64,000 nucleotides of DNA from CAYVBE01 sp964572825 (GTDB taxonomy: Bacteria > Planctomycetota > Brocadiia > SM23-32): NCBI GenBank assembly GCA_964572825.1, contig CAZNGS010000008.1, positions 1-64,000 on the forward strand. Direction: 5' to 3'. The position numbers and the translations under genes were made by a program. Shown here one piece after another: positions 34,182-42,113 of the stretch (within the stretch, counting starts at the first letter, position 1; each line of letters begins with the position of its first letter). The notes below the pieces were generated by a model. It was not told the origin of the DNA and did not search any database. It worked only from the letters and a program-made list of their open reading frames with translations.

Positions 34182-34320
34182 GCTGAGGCGCCCCGCCAGA
34201 TGGCCGGTGGGCGAGCCCCGCCTGAGAATAACGACCGCAGCCGAGGGCGGCTGCGCCACACGCCAACCTGCTGTCGCTGAGGCGCTGCGCCAGACGAGCG
34301 GTGGGCAAGCGCCGCCTGAG
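34182..34320. repeat. Tandem pair of 45-bp imperfect repeats, dispersed family
   Basis: Two 45-bp units, 34182-34226 and 34276-34320, both starting GCTGAGGCG and ending CGCCTGAG, match at 38 of 45 positions. The 49-base spacer holds the GGCGGCTGCGCCACACG core (34246-34262) also found at 9685. The arms of each unit can pair (GGCG...CGCC). This fills the gap between the convergent glycosyltransferase and DUF2851 genes and contains no open frame of note. Confidence 0.65.
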
Positions 34321-34323
34321 CGC

Positions 34324-35883
34324 TCAGAGCCTGGCCAGGTTTTTGCCCGATTTGTGCGCCAGGTACACGATGCATCGTTCGCAGCCTCGTTCCGTGCGGC
34401 AGCAGTCCCGGTATATCTGGTGGAGGCCCTGCTGGCGCCGCGTGGAGTCGACCACCTTCCTGGCTTCGTCCCGGCCGCCGAACATGACGCGGCACATACG
34501 GCGGGTTATCGAATTGTGCTGCCTTCGGGGCAGGCCGTCCCACAGGGAATGCAATCGGCTCGTCAGGGCGCCGTCTTTCTCGGCGCGGGCGTGGGCCAGC
34601 AGCATGGGCAGCAGCACGTCCACCAGGATGCTGGTGGCCCTCTGGCGTCCCACGAGGGCCAGGGGCTTGTTCAGCTTCTTGCCGCCGAAGGTGCACCGGT
34701 GCGACCAGTAAGGATGGTCGAGCTGCTGGAAGGTGTCCAGAAAGGCGTTCCTGAGCGCCACGTCGGGGCGCTGTCGTCCTTCCGGACGGGTCTGGGTGAG
34801 GAGCCGGAGGAAATGCGAGAACAGGCCGTCGTGGAGCCTCTGGGCGCAGAAACGGGCCAGGGCGGCCATGCGCCGGGTGGGATAGTTGACCGGGCGGGTC
34901 CCCCCGAAGTGCCAGTGGTCCGGTGAGAGGCGAACCTGTGTCGGCATCTCGCCGATGCGCTCCCGGGCGCGCCGCAGGGAGGCTATGTAGTCCGTCGTCT
35001 CTGCGTCGTGTTCCTCCTCCCCACCGTCGAGGAAGCCGCCGACGGTGAAGTAGAGCGCCTCCAGCAGCAGGGACTTCTGCCCGGCGGTATCTTGCTCGGC
35101 CACGAGCTGCCGCAGAGTCGCCACGGGCAGCACGCCGGCCAGTTGCATGAAGGGCATCCGGTTGTTCTTGTAGCCCAGCGCCTCCGCCAGCCTCTCGTAG
35201 AGCAGTTGCTCCCGCGGGTGATTCTCGAACAGGTCGGCCAGGGCTATCGCTCGCATGAGTATCCGGTGGTCGCCCGCGGCATCCAGCAGATGGCCCAGCC
35301 ATTCGGCATCGATCGAACCATCCTGGTAGGCGCGCCCGCAGTAGCGCCCCTCCACCGCCCGCCATTGTTCTGGGGGCGGTTCCTCCTCGGGGCCCATGGC
35401 CTCGACCAGCTCTTCCAGGTCTTCTTCGATGACCTGGCTGAACGTGAGCTGCGGGATGAGCCGGCCGTCCTGGCAGTGCACGCCCGGCTCGTCCCCATCG
35501 TTCCATAGCACCACGTGCAGGGCCACGTCGTTGTATTCCGGCTGGCGATCGTGCCCGTGGGCGTACCAGCCGGAGGCGCTGGTGTGGACCTCGACGTCGC
35601 CCACGGTCCGTCCCTCTCCTTCCAGGAGGAGTTCTGCGCGCACGAAATCGGGACCACCCTCCACGTTCCACCAGCCGGGGGAGATCACTTCCAGCCGCCT
35701 GCCGTCGTCCGTGCTCAGCCCGGAGGAAGGGAAGTGGCCGCCGAACCAGATGCAGCGCACGATCTCCTCCCGCACGTTCTGGCCGGCGCGGCCGTAGGCT
35801 ACTTTTTCCTCCCCCAGTTCGGTGGCGAACTCCTCCTGCAGCCGCGCGTAAGCGTCCGAGAAGTTATTCTGCTCTGTGCCCAT
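34324..35883 (-). CDS. DUF2851 family protein
   Basis: 519 residues. The family block GDVEVHTSASGWYAHGHDRQPEYNDVALHVVLWND lies near 95-130. The remainder is helix-rich, and the C-terminus has a cysteine-bearing end (CCRTERGCERCIVYLAHKSGKNLARL). DUF2851 has no established function that I know; the C-terminal CxxC-type cysteines may bind metal. Start at 35883 is the first Met of the conserved part and has a TATAAT promoter about 40 bases upstream. Same strand as EF-P, 85 bases apart. Confidence 0.75.
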   Translation of the reverse strand: MGTEQNNFSDAYARLQEEFATELGEEKVAYGRAGQNVREEIVRCIWFGGHFPSSGLSTDDGRRLEVISPGWWNVEGGPDFVRAELLLEGEGRTVGDVEVHTSASGWYAHGHDRQPEYNDVALHVVLWNDGDEPGVHCQDGRLIPQLTFSQVIEEDLEELVEAMGPEEEPPPEQWRAVEGRYCGRAYQDGSIDAEWLGHLLDAAGDHRILMRAIALADLFENHPREQLLYERLAEALGYKNNRMPFMQLAGVLPVATLRQLVAEQDTAGQKSLLLEALYFTVGGFLDGGEEEHDAETTDYIASLRRARERIGEMPTQVRLSPDHWHFGGTRPVNYPTRRMAALARFCAQRLHDGLFSHFLRLLTQTRPEGRQRPDVALRNAFLDTFQQLDHPYWSHRCTFGGKKLNKPLALVGRQRATSILVDVLLPMLLAHARAEKDGALTSRLHSLWDGLPRRQHNSITRRMCRVMFGGRDEARKVVDSTRRQQGLHQIYRDCCRTERGCERCIVYLAHKSGKNLARL

Positions 35884-35923
35884 GTCCAGGCTCGGAGAGG
35901 GTTCGATTCGGATACGATACGTG

Positions 35924-35952
35924 ATTATAGCACAAAAGCCGGGGCCGTGCAC
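35924..35952 (-). promoter_or_regulatory. Sigma-70 promoter for DUF2851 gene
   Basis: On the minus strand GTGCAC (35947-35952), 17 bases, TATAAT (35924-35929). The -10 is perfect, the -35 only partial. The leader would be about 34 bases. Confidence 0.55.
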
Positions 35953-35968
35953 CCGGATTTCAGGTCGG

Positions 35969-36526
35969 TCATGCCCGCCCGAGGAACTCGCCCGTTCGGG
36001 TGTCCACCTGAATCTCCTCGCCGGTCTTGATGTGGCCCGGCACTTTCACCACCAGGCCCGTCTCCAGCTCGGCTGGTTTGGTCACGGAGGTGGCGGTGTC
36101 GCCGCGCACGGCGGGCTCCGTTCTGGTCACCTCCAGGACGACGCTGGGCGGCATTTCGATCCCGATGGGGCGATTCTCATGGAACTGGACCTCGATCTGC
36201 GTATTGTAGGTCAGGTAGGGCAGCGCATCGGCCAGCAGTTCCCGGTCGATGTGCATCTGTTCGCCCGTCTCCGGGTCCATAAAGACGTAGCCCACGCCGT
36301 CCTCGTAGAGGTACTCCATGCGGCGCGTCTGGACGTAGGCCTTGCTGACCTCATCGCCGGAGGCGAAGCGGTTCGTCTCGATGTGGCCGTCGTCCAGGTT
36401 GCGCAGCTTCATCTGCATGTAGGCGCCTTTCTTGCCGATGAAGGTCTGCTGGGTGTCGACGACCTGCCAGAGCTCGCCCCGCCATTGGATGACGTTTCCC
36501 TTCTTGACCTGCGTGGCTCGAACCAT
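35969..36526 (-). CDS. efp: Elongation factor P
   Basis: 185 residues, three beta-barrel domains, close to the usual 185-190. It enters the ribosomal E site to help peptide bonds at proline stretches. Domain I holds QTFIGKKGAYMQMKLRNL, where Lys32 occupies the position modified in other EF-Ps; its neighbours (IGKKGAY) differ from the common PGKGxAF. Domain II/III: FMDPETGEQMHID, PPSVVLEVTRTEPAVRGDTATSVTKPAELETG and VPGHIKTGEEIQVDTRTGEFLGRA are diagnostic. ATG at 36526 has AAGGA 10-14 bases upstream. No lysyl-modifying enzyme gene is seen in the window. Confidence 0.96.
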   Translation of the reverse strand: MVRATQVKKGNVIQWRGELWQVVDTQQTFIGKKGAYMQMKLRNLDDGHIETNRFASGDEVSKAYVQTRRMEYLYEDGVGYVFMDPETGEQMHIDRELLADALPYLTYNTQIEVQFHENRPIGIEMPPSVVLEVTRTEPAVRGDTATSVTKPAELETGLVVKVPGHIKTGEEIQVDTRTGEFLGRA

Positions 36527-36600
36527 CCGGATAATTCCTTTCTGTCGGATGCGCCGGAAATGTCGGCCGGCGGGGGCCGCCCGCCAACCGTTGAGCAGAC

Positions 36601-36629
36601 ATGATAGTCCGACACGACACCGGATACAA
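36601..36629 (-). promoter_or_regulatory. Sigma-70 promoter for efp
   Basis: On the minus strand TTGTAT (36624-36629), 17 bases, TATCAT (36601-36606); transcription would start near 36594, about 68 bases before the efp ATG. Confidence 0.6.
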
Positions 36630-36636
36630 CGGGCTG

Positions 36637-37956
36637 TCACATCCAGACCAGCCACAGGAACAGCGCCCCCGCCCCCACGGCCGCCACCGTGAAGGGCAGG
36701 CCGATCCTGGCGAACCCCAGGAAGCTGAGTTGCTCCTCCTCGCTGCTGTTGATCAGCCCCCAGGCCACCACGTTGGCCGATGCACCGATGGGGCTTATGT
36801 TGCCGCCCAGGCACGCACCGATCAGCAGACCGAAGGGCAGTATCATGTTGCCGGCCTCCACCATGTCGGCTCCCAGGCGCTCCACGATGGGCAGCATGGC
36901 GGCCAGGTAGGGCACATTGTCCACGAAACCGCTTATCAGGACGCTGAAGACCACCACAGTCGCGAAGGTGCCCAGCATGCTATCCCCGGTCAGCGAGCGG
37001 GCCAGGCTGGCGGCGGACTCGATGGCGCCGCTCTCGCTGAGCGCGTAGACCATCATGAACACGCCGCCCAGGAAGAAGGTAGTGCTCCAGTCGTAGGACC
37101 GCACGATCTTCAGGGCGGTCTGGCGGTCCTTGAAATAGAGCCACCCGCAGGCAATCGCTCCCATGGCGACGCAGAGCGCCCCGCCGAACCAGATGAAGTC
37201 CGGGTCCACAAGGGAAGCAACCGTCAGCCCGGCGATCATCAACACCAGAAGCGCAGTGGGAAACCAGCTTCTCGGCTTCTCGACTTCCATTTGAACGATT
37301 GGCTGCCGGTAGCCGCGGAACATCAGCCAGAGCACCGCGAAGCCCGCCAGGGCACCGACCTGGACCGCGAAGAAGATGCCCGGCCTGCCGTGCAGCCAGA
37401 AGAAGTCGTTGAAGTTGAGCTGGAACCGCGCCGCCAGGATCATACTGGGCGGGTCGCCGATCAGCGTGGCAGTGCCCTGCAGATTCGACGATATGGCGAT
37501 GCCCACGATGAACGGTACGCTGGAGACGTCCAGCTTGCGGGCCAGGGCCATGGCGATGGGCGCCACGATGAGCACCGTGGCCACGTTCTCCGCCACCGCG
37601 CTGATGACGCTGGCGAAGACGCAGACCCCCAGGATCGCCCAGCACACGTTGGGGCTGCGGTCGATCAGCAGGTCGGCGAAATAGGCCGGCACACCGCTGT
37701 AGATGAACGCCTCCGCCACCAGCAGCGTGCCGCAGAATATGCCCATCACGTTCCAGTTGATCGCATCCCAGGTGCCCGCCTCCGTCCGGGCGAAAAGGTC
37801 CCCCAGGCCGAACAGCGCATCCAGACCCAGGACAGGTGGCAGCACATACAGCACCCCCAGGCCGATCCAGATGGCCTTCGCCCGGTGCGCCCGGCTGACG
37901 ATCAGCCAGCCGTAGACCAGGGCGAAGACCGTCACTGTGAGCGTCATCTGCTGCAT
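36637..37956 (-). CDS. ArsB/NhaD-type (ion transporter superfamily) permease
   Basis: 439 residues, about eleven membrane helices. Two half-repeats each carry a family motif: SVISAVAENVATVLIVAPI with NLQGTATLIGDPPSMIL in the first, and GFVDNVPYLAAMLPI with GACLGGNISPIGASANVVAWG in the second. This pattern is shared by arsenite permeases (ArsB), NhaD-type Na+/H+ antiporters and CitM-like carriers; the conserved NVAT/GDPP and GGN/GASAN segments bind ion and substrate. No ars regulator or reductase is nearby, so arsenite export is not supported by context. The gene is upstream of efp on the same strand but efp has its own promoter. Confidence 0.85.
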   Translation of the reverse strand: MQQMTLTVTVFALVYGWLIVSRAHRAKAIWIGLGVLYVLPPVLGLDALFGLGDLFARTEAGTWDAINWNVMGIFCGTLLVAEAFIYSGVPAYFADLLIDRSPNVCWAILGVCVFASVISAVAENVATVLIVAPIAMALARKLDVSSVPFIVGIAISSNLQGTATLIGDPPSMILAARFQLNFNDFFWLHGRPGIFFAVQVGALAGFAVLWLMFRGYRQPIVQMEVEKPRSWFPTALLVLMIAGLTVASLVDPDFIWFGGALCVAMGAIACGWLYFKDRQTALKIVRSYDWSTTFFLGGVFMMVYALSESGAIESAASLARSLTGDSMLGTFATVVVFSVLISGFVDNVPYLAAMLPIVERLGADMVEAGNMILPFGLLIGACLGGNISPIGASANVVAWGLINSSEEEQLSFLGFARIGLPFTVAAVGAGALFLWLVWM

Positions 37957-38214
37957 GGGACCAGCAAGTCTAATGGCACGATGCCGCGTCGGTCAACTTG
38001 ATGCCTCCCGGCCTGCCGGCCGCTCACCCCGATTCTCGGCCGCGCCCGCCAGCTTTCGGCAGAGCCCGGAAGCGCTGCTCGGCGGATGGTGCTCAGTCCC
38101 GCGCCGATATCGTCCGACCGAACCGCAAGCAGCGGGCGCCCGGACCCCCCGACAGTTTACCGGGCAACACCTCGCGGCGCACTTCGGCTTCACCGGGAAT
38201 TCGACGCGATGGCT

Positions 38215-38243
38215 TTGGAAGGAGCACTTCGTGCGAGTAGAAT
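38215..38243 (+). promoter_or_regulatory. Sigma-70 promoter for HzsA-related gene
   Basis: TTGGAA (38215-38220), 17 bases, TAGAAT (38238-38243), about 65 bases before the ATG at 38310. The rest of the 353-base divergent gap 37957-38309 shows no other gene or strong repeat. Confidence 0.6.
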
Positions 38244-38309
38244 GGCATGAGCGAGGCTAAGGTCGGACCTGACCACCGCGGCTGGAACATCCCGGCAGGA
38301 GTGCTTACG

Positions 38310-41300
38310 ATGCGAGTAAAACCGTCGCCGCCTTGTTTTGTCGCCATCTGGGTTGTTGTGCTGGCCCTGGGCCCGGCCGTTCTGACCTCTGCGGTTCTGG
38401 GGCAGGAGGAGCCTGCCGTGCCACCGGGCGCGGAGCTGGATTTCGCGCGCGCCACACTGGGCCTATGGGGCACTGAGGAGAGCGCAGGGCGGATTGAAGC
38501 CCTCTGCGAGTCCGTCGCGCATGATCCCAGGGCTGCCCGCCGCGTGCTGGCCGGGCTGCGGGCGGAAGGCACCGCCCGGGCCGACACGCTGCGGGCGGAG
38601 CTGCTGTGGCATTGCGCCCAGGGCTTCCGTCCCCGGCGCAACGCGCCGGACGATTGGGCCGTCATGCCGACCGAGGAGGTGGGCCGGCGGGCAGCCGCGC
38701 TGCTGGACCATGAGGACCCCGCCGTGCGCGCCATTGCCGAGTGGGCCATCGACGCGCGGCTCAGCGCCGAGTGCGAGGGTAACTTCCCCCGGCCCTGGCC
38801 CAACCCGGCCCGGTGCGACTGGTACGCCCGCTGGCTGGCTGTGCCGGAGGAGGAACTGCTGGAGCTGGAGTACATGCGCAGGGCCTTTATCTTCGGCCGA
38901 CATCGCACCGGGAAAGACCTGGCGGATGCCGCCCGCCGAGACATGGAGCGTGCCCTGCGCGTGGCAGAACGTGCCCGCGCCGCCGGCGTTCCCGGGGGCG
39001 AAGGCCGCGTCCGGACCATGCGGCGAGCCCTCCATGAACTGGAGGAAACGGCCGGGAGGGCACCGAAGGATCTGACCGCGATACGGCGGCAGTACCTGGC
39101 CTTCTGCCGGGCGCGCCGCCGCGTGGTTATGGCCAACCCGGACCTGGATGTTGATCGATTGCTCTTTGCGGTGCGCAACAACAACGATGCCTTCAACATC
39201 ACCCAGGGCGACCTGCTGGACATCTTCGGCGCGGAGGGGGAAATCTACGTCAAAGACGGTTTGAACCCGGAGGACCCCGTCCGGCCGCTGCTGAAAGGCC
39301 GGCTGGGCCAGGGGCATCTGCGGGGCGTGGACCTGTGGTGGGACGCCGAGCGCATCCTGTTTTCGTTCGTCGGCCAGCCCCGCTGGCAAGAAATCCTGCA
39401 GGAAGGGGCCCAGCGCGCCCGAAGCATGGTGAAAGACGGCGTTCAGCGGCGCATCTTCAACGGCATCCGCGGGCTCAACGACGCCAAGGGCACCCGCGCC
39501 GACCGAGCCCACCTGTATGAACTGAACCTCTCAACTGGCGAGCTTCGCCGGTTGACCGACGCGCCCCACAACGACGACTACGAGCCCGCCTACCTGCCCA
39601 ACGGCGACATCGTCTTCTGCAGCGACCGCTCCAACTACGGCAGCCAGTGCGCCGGCGGACCGGGTCAGGATAAGATGATCATCAACCTCTACCGGGCTTC
39701 GGCGGACGGCACCGGGGTCCACCCGCTGAGCAACAACAAGGACTTCGACCGCTATCCGCGCATCATGGACGACGGGCGCGTCATGTTCCTGCACTGGGAA
39801 TACCAGGAGCGCCACCTCTACCTGCCCCACACGCTGTGGTCGAGCCGGCCCGACGGTATGGGCACCGACGCGCTCTACAAGCAGCACATCCCTCACACGC
39901 CCATGTCGCTGCGCGAGGCGCGCCAGGTCCCCGGCACCAGCAAGATCGCGGCCATCGCCTGCGGCCACCACTGCGGCGCCATCGGGAGCCTGTTCCTGGT
40001 CGACTACTCCCGGGGGATCAACGAGGGCGATGGAATGCGTGTGGTGACCCCCGATGTCTCGCCGACCGAGTGGAACTACGGCTCCTGGCCCACGGTCCGC
40101 CAGGGGGGCGTCGAAGACCGGGGAGGCTACTACCACAGCCCGTATCCGCTCTCGGACAAGAGCTTCCTGGTCGCTTACTCTTACAACCACTCCTGCCACG
40201 TATGGGCTCGCAGCTACGGGCTGTACTACGTGGACGTGTGGGGCAACAAGGAATTGGTCCACCGCGACCGCAAGATGTCGATCACCAGCCCCATGCCGCT
40301 TCGGCCCCGCGCCCGGCCGCGGGTCATTCCAGACGCCGTTGTCGAAGGCAGCAAGGAGGCCTATGTTTGCGTCAACGACGTCCACGAGGGGCTCGAGGGC
40401 GTGGAGCACGGCACGGTGAAGTACATCCGCGTCGCGCAGCACATGCCGTGGCCCTGCGTGCGCGACACAACTCAAGATAACGGCATCGCCTTCGACGACA
40501 TACATTACGCGCCCTCCGGGCCCTGGGGTCGGGTGCTGGGCTTCAACGGCTGGTCGCCGGCCCGCTCCATCGGTGTGGTGCCGGTGGAGGAGGATGGATC
40601 GGCCTACTTCAGGGTGCCGGTAAGGCAGCCGGTCTATTTCCAGGCCCTCGATGAGAACTTCATGGAAGTGCGCCGGATGCGCAGCTTTGTCACGTTCCAG
40701 CCCGGCGAGAGACGCGGATGCATCGGCTGCCACGAGACCCGCCCGGTCGCCTCCCGGGAACTGGAGAACCCGATGCCCCTGGCCATCCATCGGGAGGCAT
40801 CAGGGCCCGACCCGCCGCCCTGGGGCGCCGCCGTGGTGCCGGACTTCGAACGGCACATGCAGCCCATCCTGGATGCCAACTGCGTGAAGTGCCACGGCCG
40901 ACAGGAGCCGGCCGGCGGCATCGAGCTGACCGGCCGCAAGATCGGCGGCTACAATCAATCCTATCGCAGCATGTTCGGGCTCAAGCCCGACCAGCCCACG
41001 CCGGCGCAGAGCTTCTACATCAGGATGTGGGCCCGCGACGATCCCGAATGGTCCAGCGAAGGCGAGCGCGATTGGTTCAGCAAATACTTCAACAACGACC
41101 TGCCGGGACAGCTTGTGGCCATCTCCAACTACAAGAGCGGGCCCGAGGTCACCGAGCCCTACCAGTTCGGGTCCCACCGGAGCAGGCTCATCACGGCGCT
41201 GCTGGAAAAACCGGTCCACCGCGAGAAGGTCAGACTGAGCGAAGACGATTGGCGGGCGCTGGTGACGTGGGTGGACCTGAACGCGTTCTACCACGCCACC

Positions 41301-41426
41301 TATACCTGCTTCACCACCAGCGAGCGCGTGCCGGTCCGTTTCCCGGACCCCTGGGAGCGCGCTCCGGCCGGCCTTTGGCTGTTGCAGATGATCGGTGGGC
41401 AGAGGACCGTGGTGTTGAAGCCGTGA
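38310..41426 (+). CDS. HzsA-related di-heme c-type cytochrome protein
   Basis: 1038 residues. Signal peptide 1-~30 (FVAIWVVVLALGPAVLTSAVLG). Helical N-terminal part to about 280, then a beta-propeller-like region with TolB/PD40 repeats (LYELNLSTGELRRLTDAPHNDDYEPAYLPNGDIVFCSDR, FDRYPRIMDDGRVMFLHWEY), and a C-terminal cytochrome part with two heme c sites: CIGCH at 804-808 and CVKCH at 858-862. The layout is that of proteins annotated as HzsA-related because they resemble the hydrazine synthase alpha subunit; such relatives are common in Planctomycetota and Lentisphaerota that do not do anammox. HzsB/C partners are absent here, so hydrazine synthesis is not supported. Periplasmic redox role, substrate unknown. 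Start at 38310 follows GGCAGGAG. Confidence 0.82.
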   Translation: MRVKPSPPCFVAIWVVVLALGPAVLTSAVLGQEEPAVPPGAELDFARATLGLWGTEESAGRIEALCESVAHDPRAARRVLAGLRAEGTARADTLRAELLWHCAQGFRPRRNAPDDWAVMPTEEVGRRAAALLDHEDPAVRAIAEWAIDARLSAECEGNFPRPWPNPARCDWYARWLAVPEEELLELEYMRRAFIFGRHRTGKDLADAARRDMERALRVAERARAAGVPGGEGRVRTMRRALHELEETAGRAPKDLTAIRRQYLAFCRARRRVVMANPDLDVDRLLFAVRNNNDAFNITQGDLLDIFGAEGEIYVKDGLNPEDPVRPLLKGRLGQGHLRGVDLWWDAERILFSFVGQPRWQEILQEGAQRARSMVKDGVQRRIFNGIRGLNDAKGTRADRAHLYELNLSTGELRRLTDAPHNDDYEPAYLPNGDIVFCSDRSNYGSQCAGGPGQDKMIINLYRASADGTGVHPLSNNKDFDRYPRIMDDGRVMFLHWEYQERHLYLPHTLWSSRPDGMGTDALYKQHIPHTPMSLREARQVPGTSKIAAIACGHHCGAIGSLFLVDYSRGINEGDGMRVVTPDVSPTEWNYGSWPTVRQGGVEDRGGYYHSPYPLSDKSFLVAYSYNHSCHVWARSYGLYYVDVWGNKELVHRDRKMSITSPMPLRPRARPRVIPDAVVEGSKEAYVCVNDVHEGLEGVEHGTVKYIRVAQHMPWPCVRDTTQDNGIAFDDIHYAPSGPWGRVLGFNGWSPARSIGVVPVEEDGSAYFRVPVRQPVYFQALDENFMEVRRMRSFVTFQPGERRGCIGCHETRPVASRELENPMPLAIHREASGPDPPPWGAAVVPDFERHMQPILDANCVKCHGRQEPAGGIELTGRKIGGYNQSYRSMFGLKPDQPTPAQSFYIRMWARDDPEWSSEGERDWFSKYFNNDLPGQLVAISNYKSGPEVTEPYQFGSHRSRLITALLEKPVHREKVRLSEDDWRALVTWVDLNAFYHATYTCFTTSERVPVRFPDPWERAPAGLWLLQMIGGQRTVVLKP

Positions 41427-41519
41427 GGCCCCTGCACATTGGTCTCGCGCCTGCCGTGCCATTCCCACCCGCCGGGGGCCGCACGATGTGCCGCCGGACA
41501 CCCCTGGCGGACGACTTGC

Positions 41520-41548
41520 TTGCACGTCAGACTCGCTCCGGCTAAAAT
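41520..41548 (+). promoter_or_regulatory. Sigma-70 promoter for FabZ-like gene
   Basis: TTGCAC (41520-41525), 17 bases, TAAAAT (41543-41548); transcription near 41555, leader of about 50 bases. It probably drives the FabZ-like, glyS and AICAR transformylase genes, which follow with gaps of 35 bases. Confidence 0.72.
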
Positions 41549-41604
41549 CTCCTTTCGCCCCGCGCTCCGCCTTTGAGTTGCATCCCCCACTGCCGGAGAT
41601 GAGA

Positions 41605-42078
41605 ATGCCCCCGAAACCACTGATTGATCTCGACTCATTGGACCTGGATAAGGTGGTTGTGGGTCCCGAGGAGATACGGGCGTACAACCCCCAGCGCTAC
41701 GAGATGGAGCACCTGGACGGCGTCCTGCACCTCGACCTCGACGAAGGGGTCGTGGTGGGCTTCAAGGACGTCAGCGACGACGAGTTCTGGGTGCGCGGTC
41801 ACATCCCCGGGCGGCCCCTGCTGCCCGGGGTCATCATGTGCGAGGCCGCCGCGCAACTCTCCAGCTACATCTACCAGGAGCAGATCAGCATGGACAGGTT
41901 CCTGGGTTTCGGCGGCATGCAGGACGTCAAGTTCCGCCGTCCCGTGACGCCCGGGCAGCGCCTCATCCTGGTGGCGAAAGCGAAAGACGTACGTTCCCGG
42001 CGGGCGGTCTATGAGACGCAGGGGTTCGTGGACGGCAAGATGGTGTTCGAGGCCGTCATCGTCGGGATGCCCATGTAG
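41605..42078 (+). CDS. FabZ/FabA-like hotdog dehydratase
   Basis: 157 residues, single hotdog domain. The active-site helix region GHIPGRPLLPGVIMCEAAAQLSSY resembles the GHFPxxPxxPGVLxxEAxAQ motif of beta-hydroxyacyl-ACP dehydratases, with the catalytic His in GHIPG and acidic residue in CEAAAQ. The second half has FGGMQDVKFRRPVTPGQRLIL, also family-typical. The ATG at 41605 was chosen for spacing from CCGGAG; another ATG lies 6 bases earlier. Likely role in fatty acid or related lipid elongation. Confidence 0.85.
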   Translation: MPPKPLIDLDSLDLDKVVVGPEEIRAYNPQRYEMEHLDGVLHLDLDEGVVVGFKDVSDDEFWVRGHIPGRPLLPGVIMCEAAAQLSSYIYQEQISMDRFLGFGGMQDVKFRRPVTPGQRLILVAKAKDVRSRRAVYETQGFVDGKMVFEAVIVGMPM

Positions 42079-42113
42079 CGGGCGGGAATTCATACCTCTG
42101 ACACTGCGGCCCC

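Noticed and set aside
36637..37956. Arsenite efflux pump ArsB
   Set aside because: Family motifs are shared with NhaD and other carriers, and no arsR, arsC or related gene is nearby.
38310..41426. True hydrazine synthase alpha subunit
   Set aside because: No hzsB/hzsC or other anammox genes accompany it; resemblance is limited to domain layout and heme motifs.
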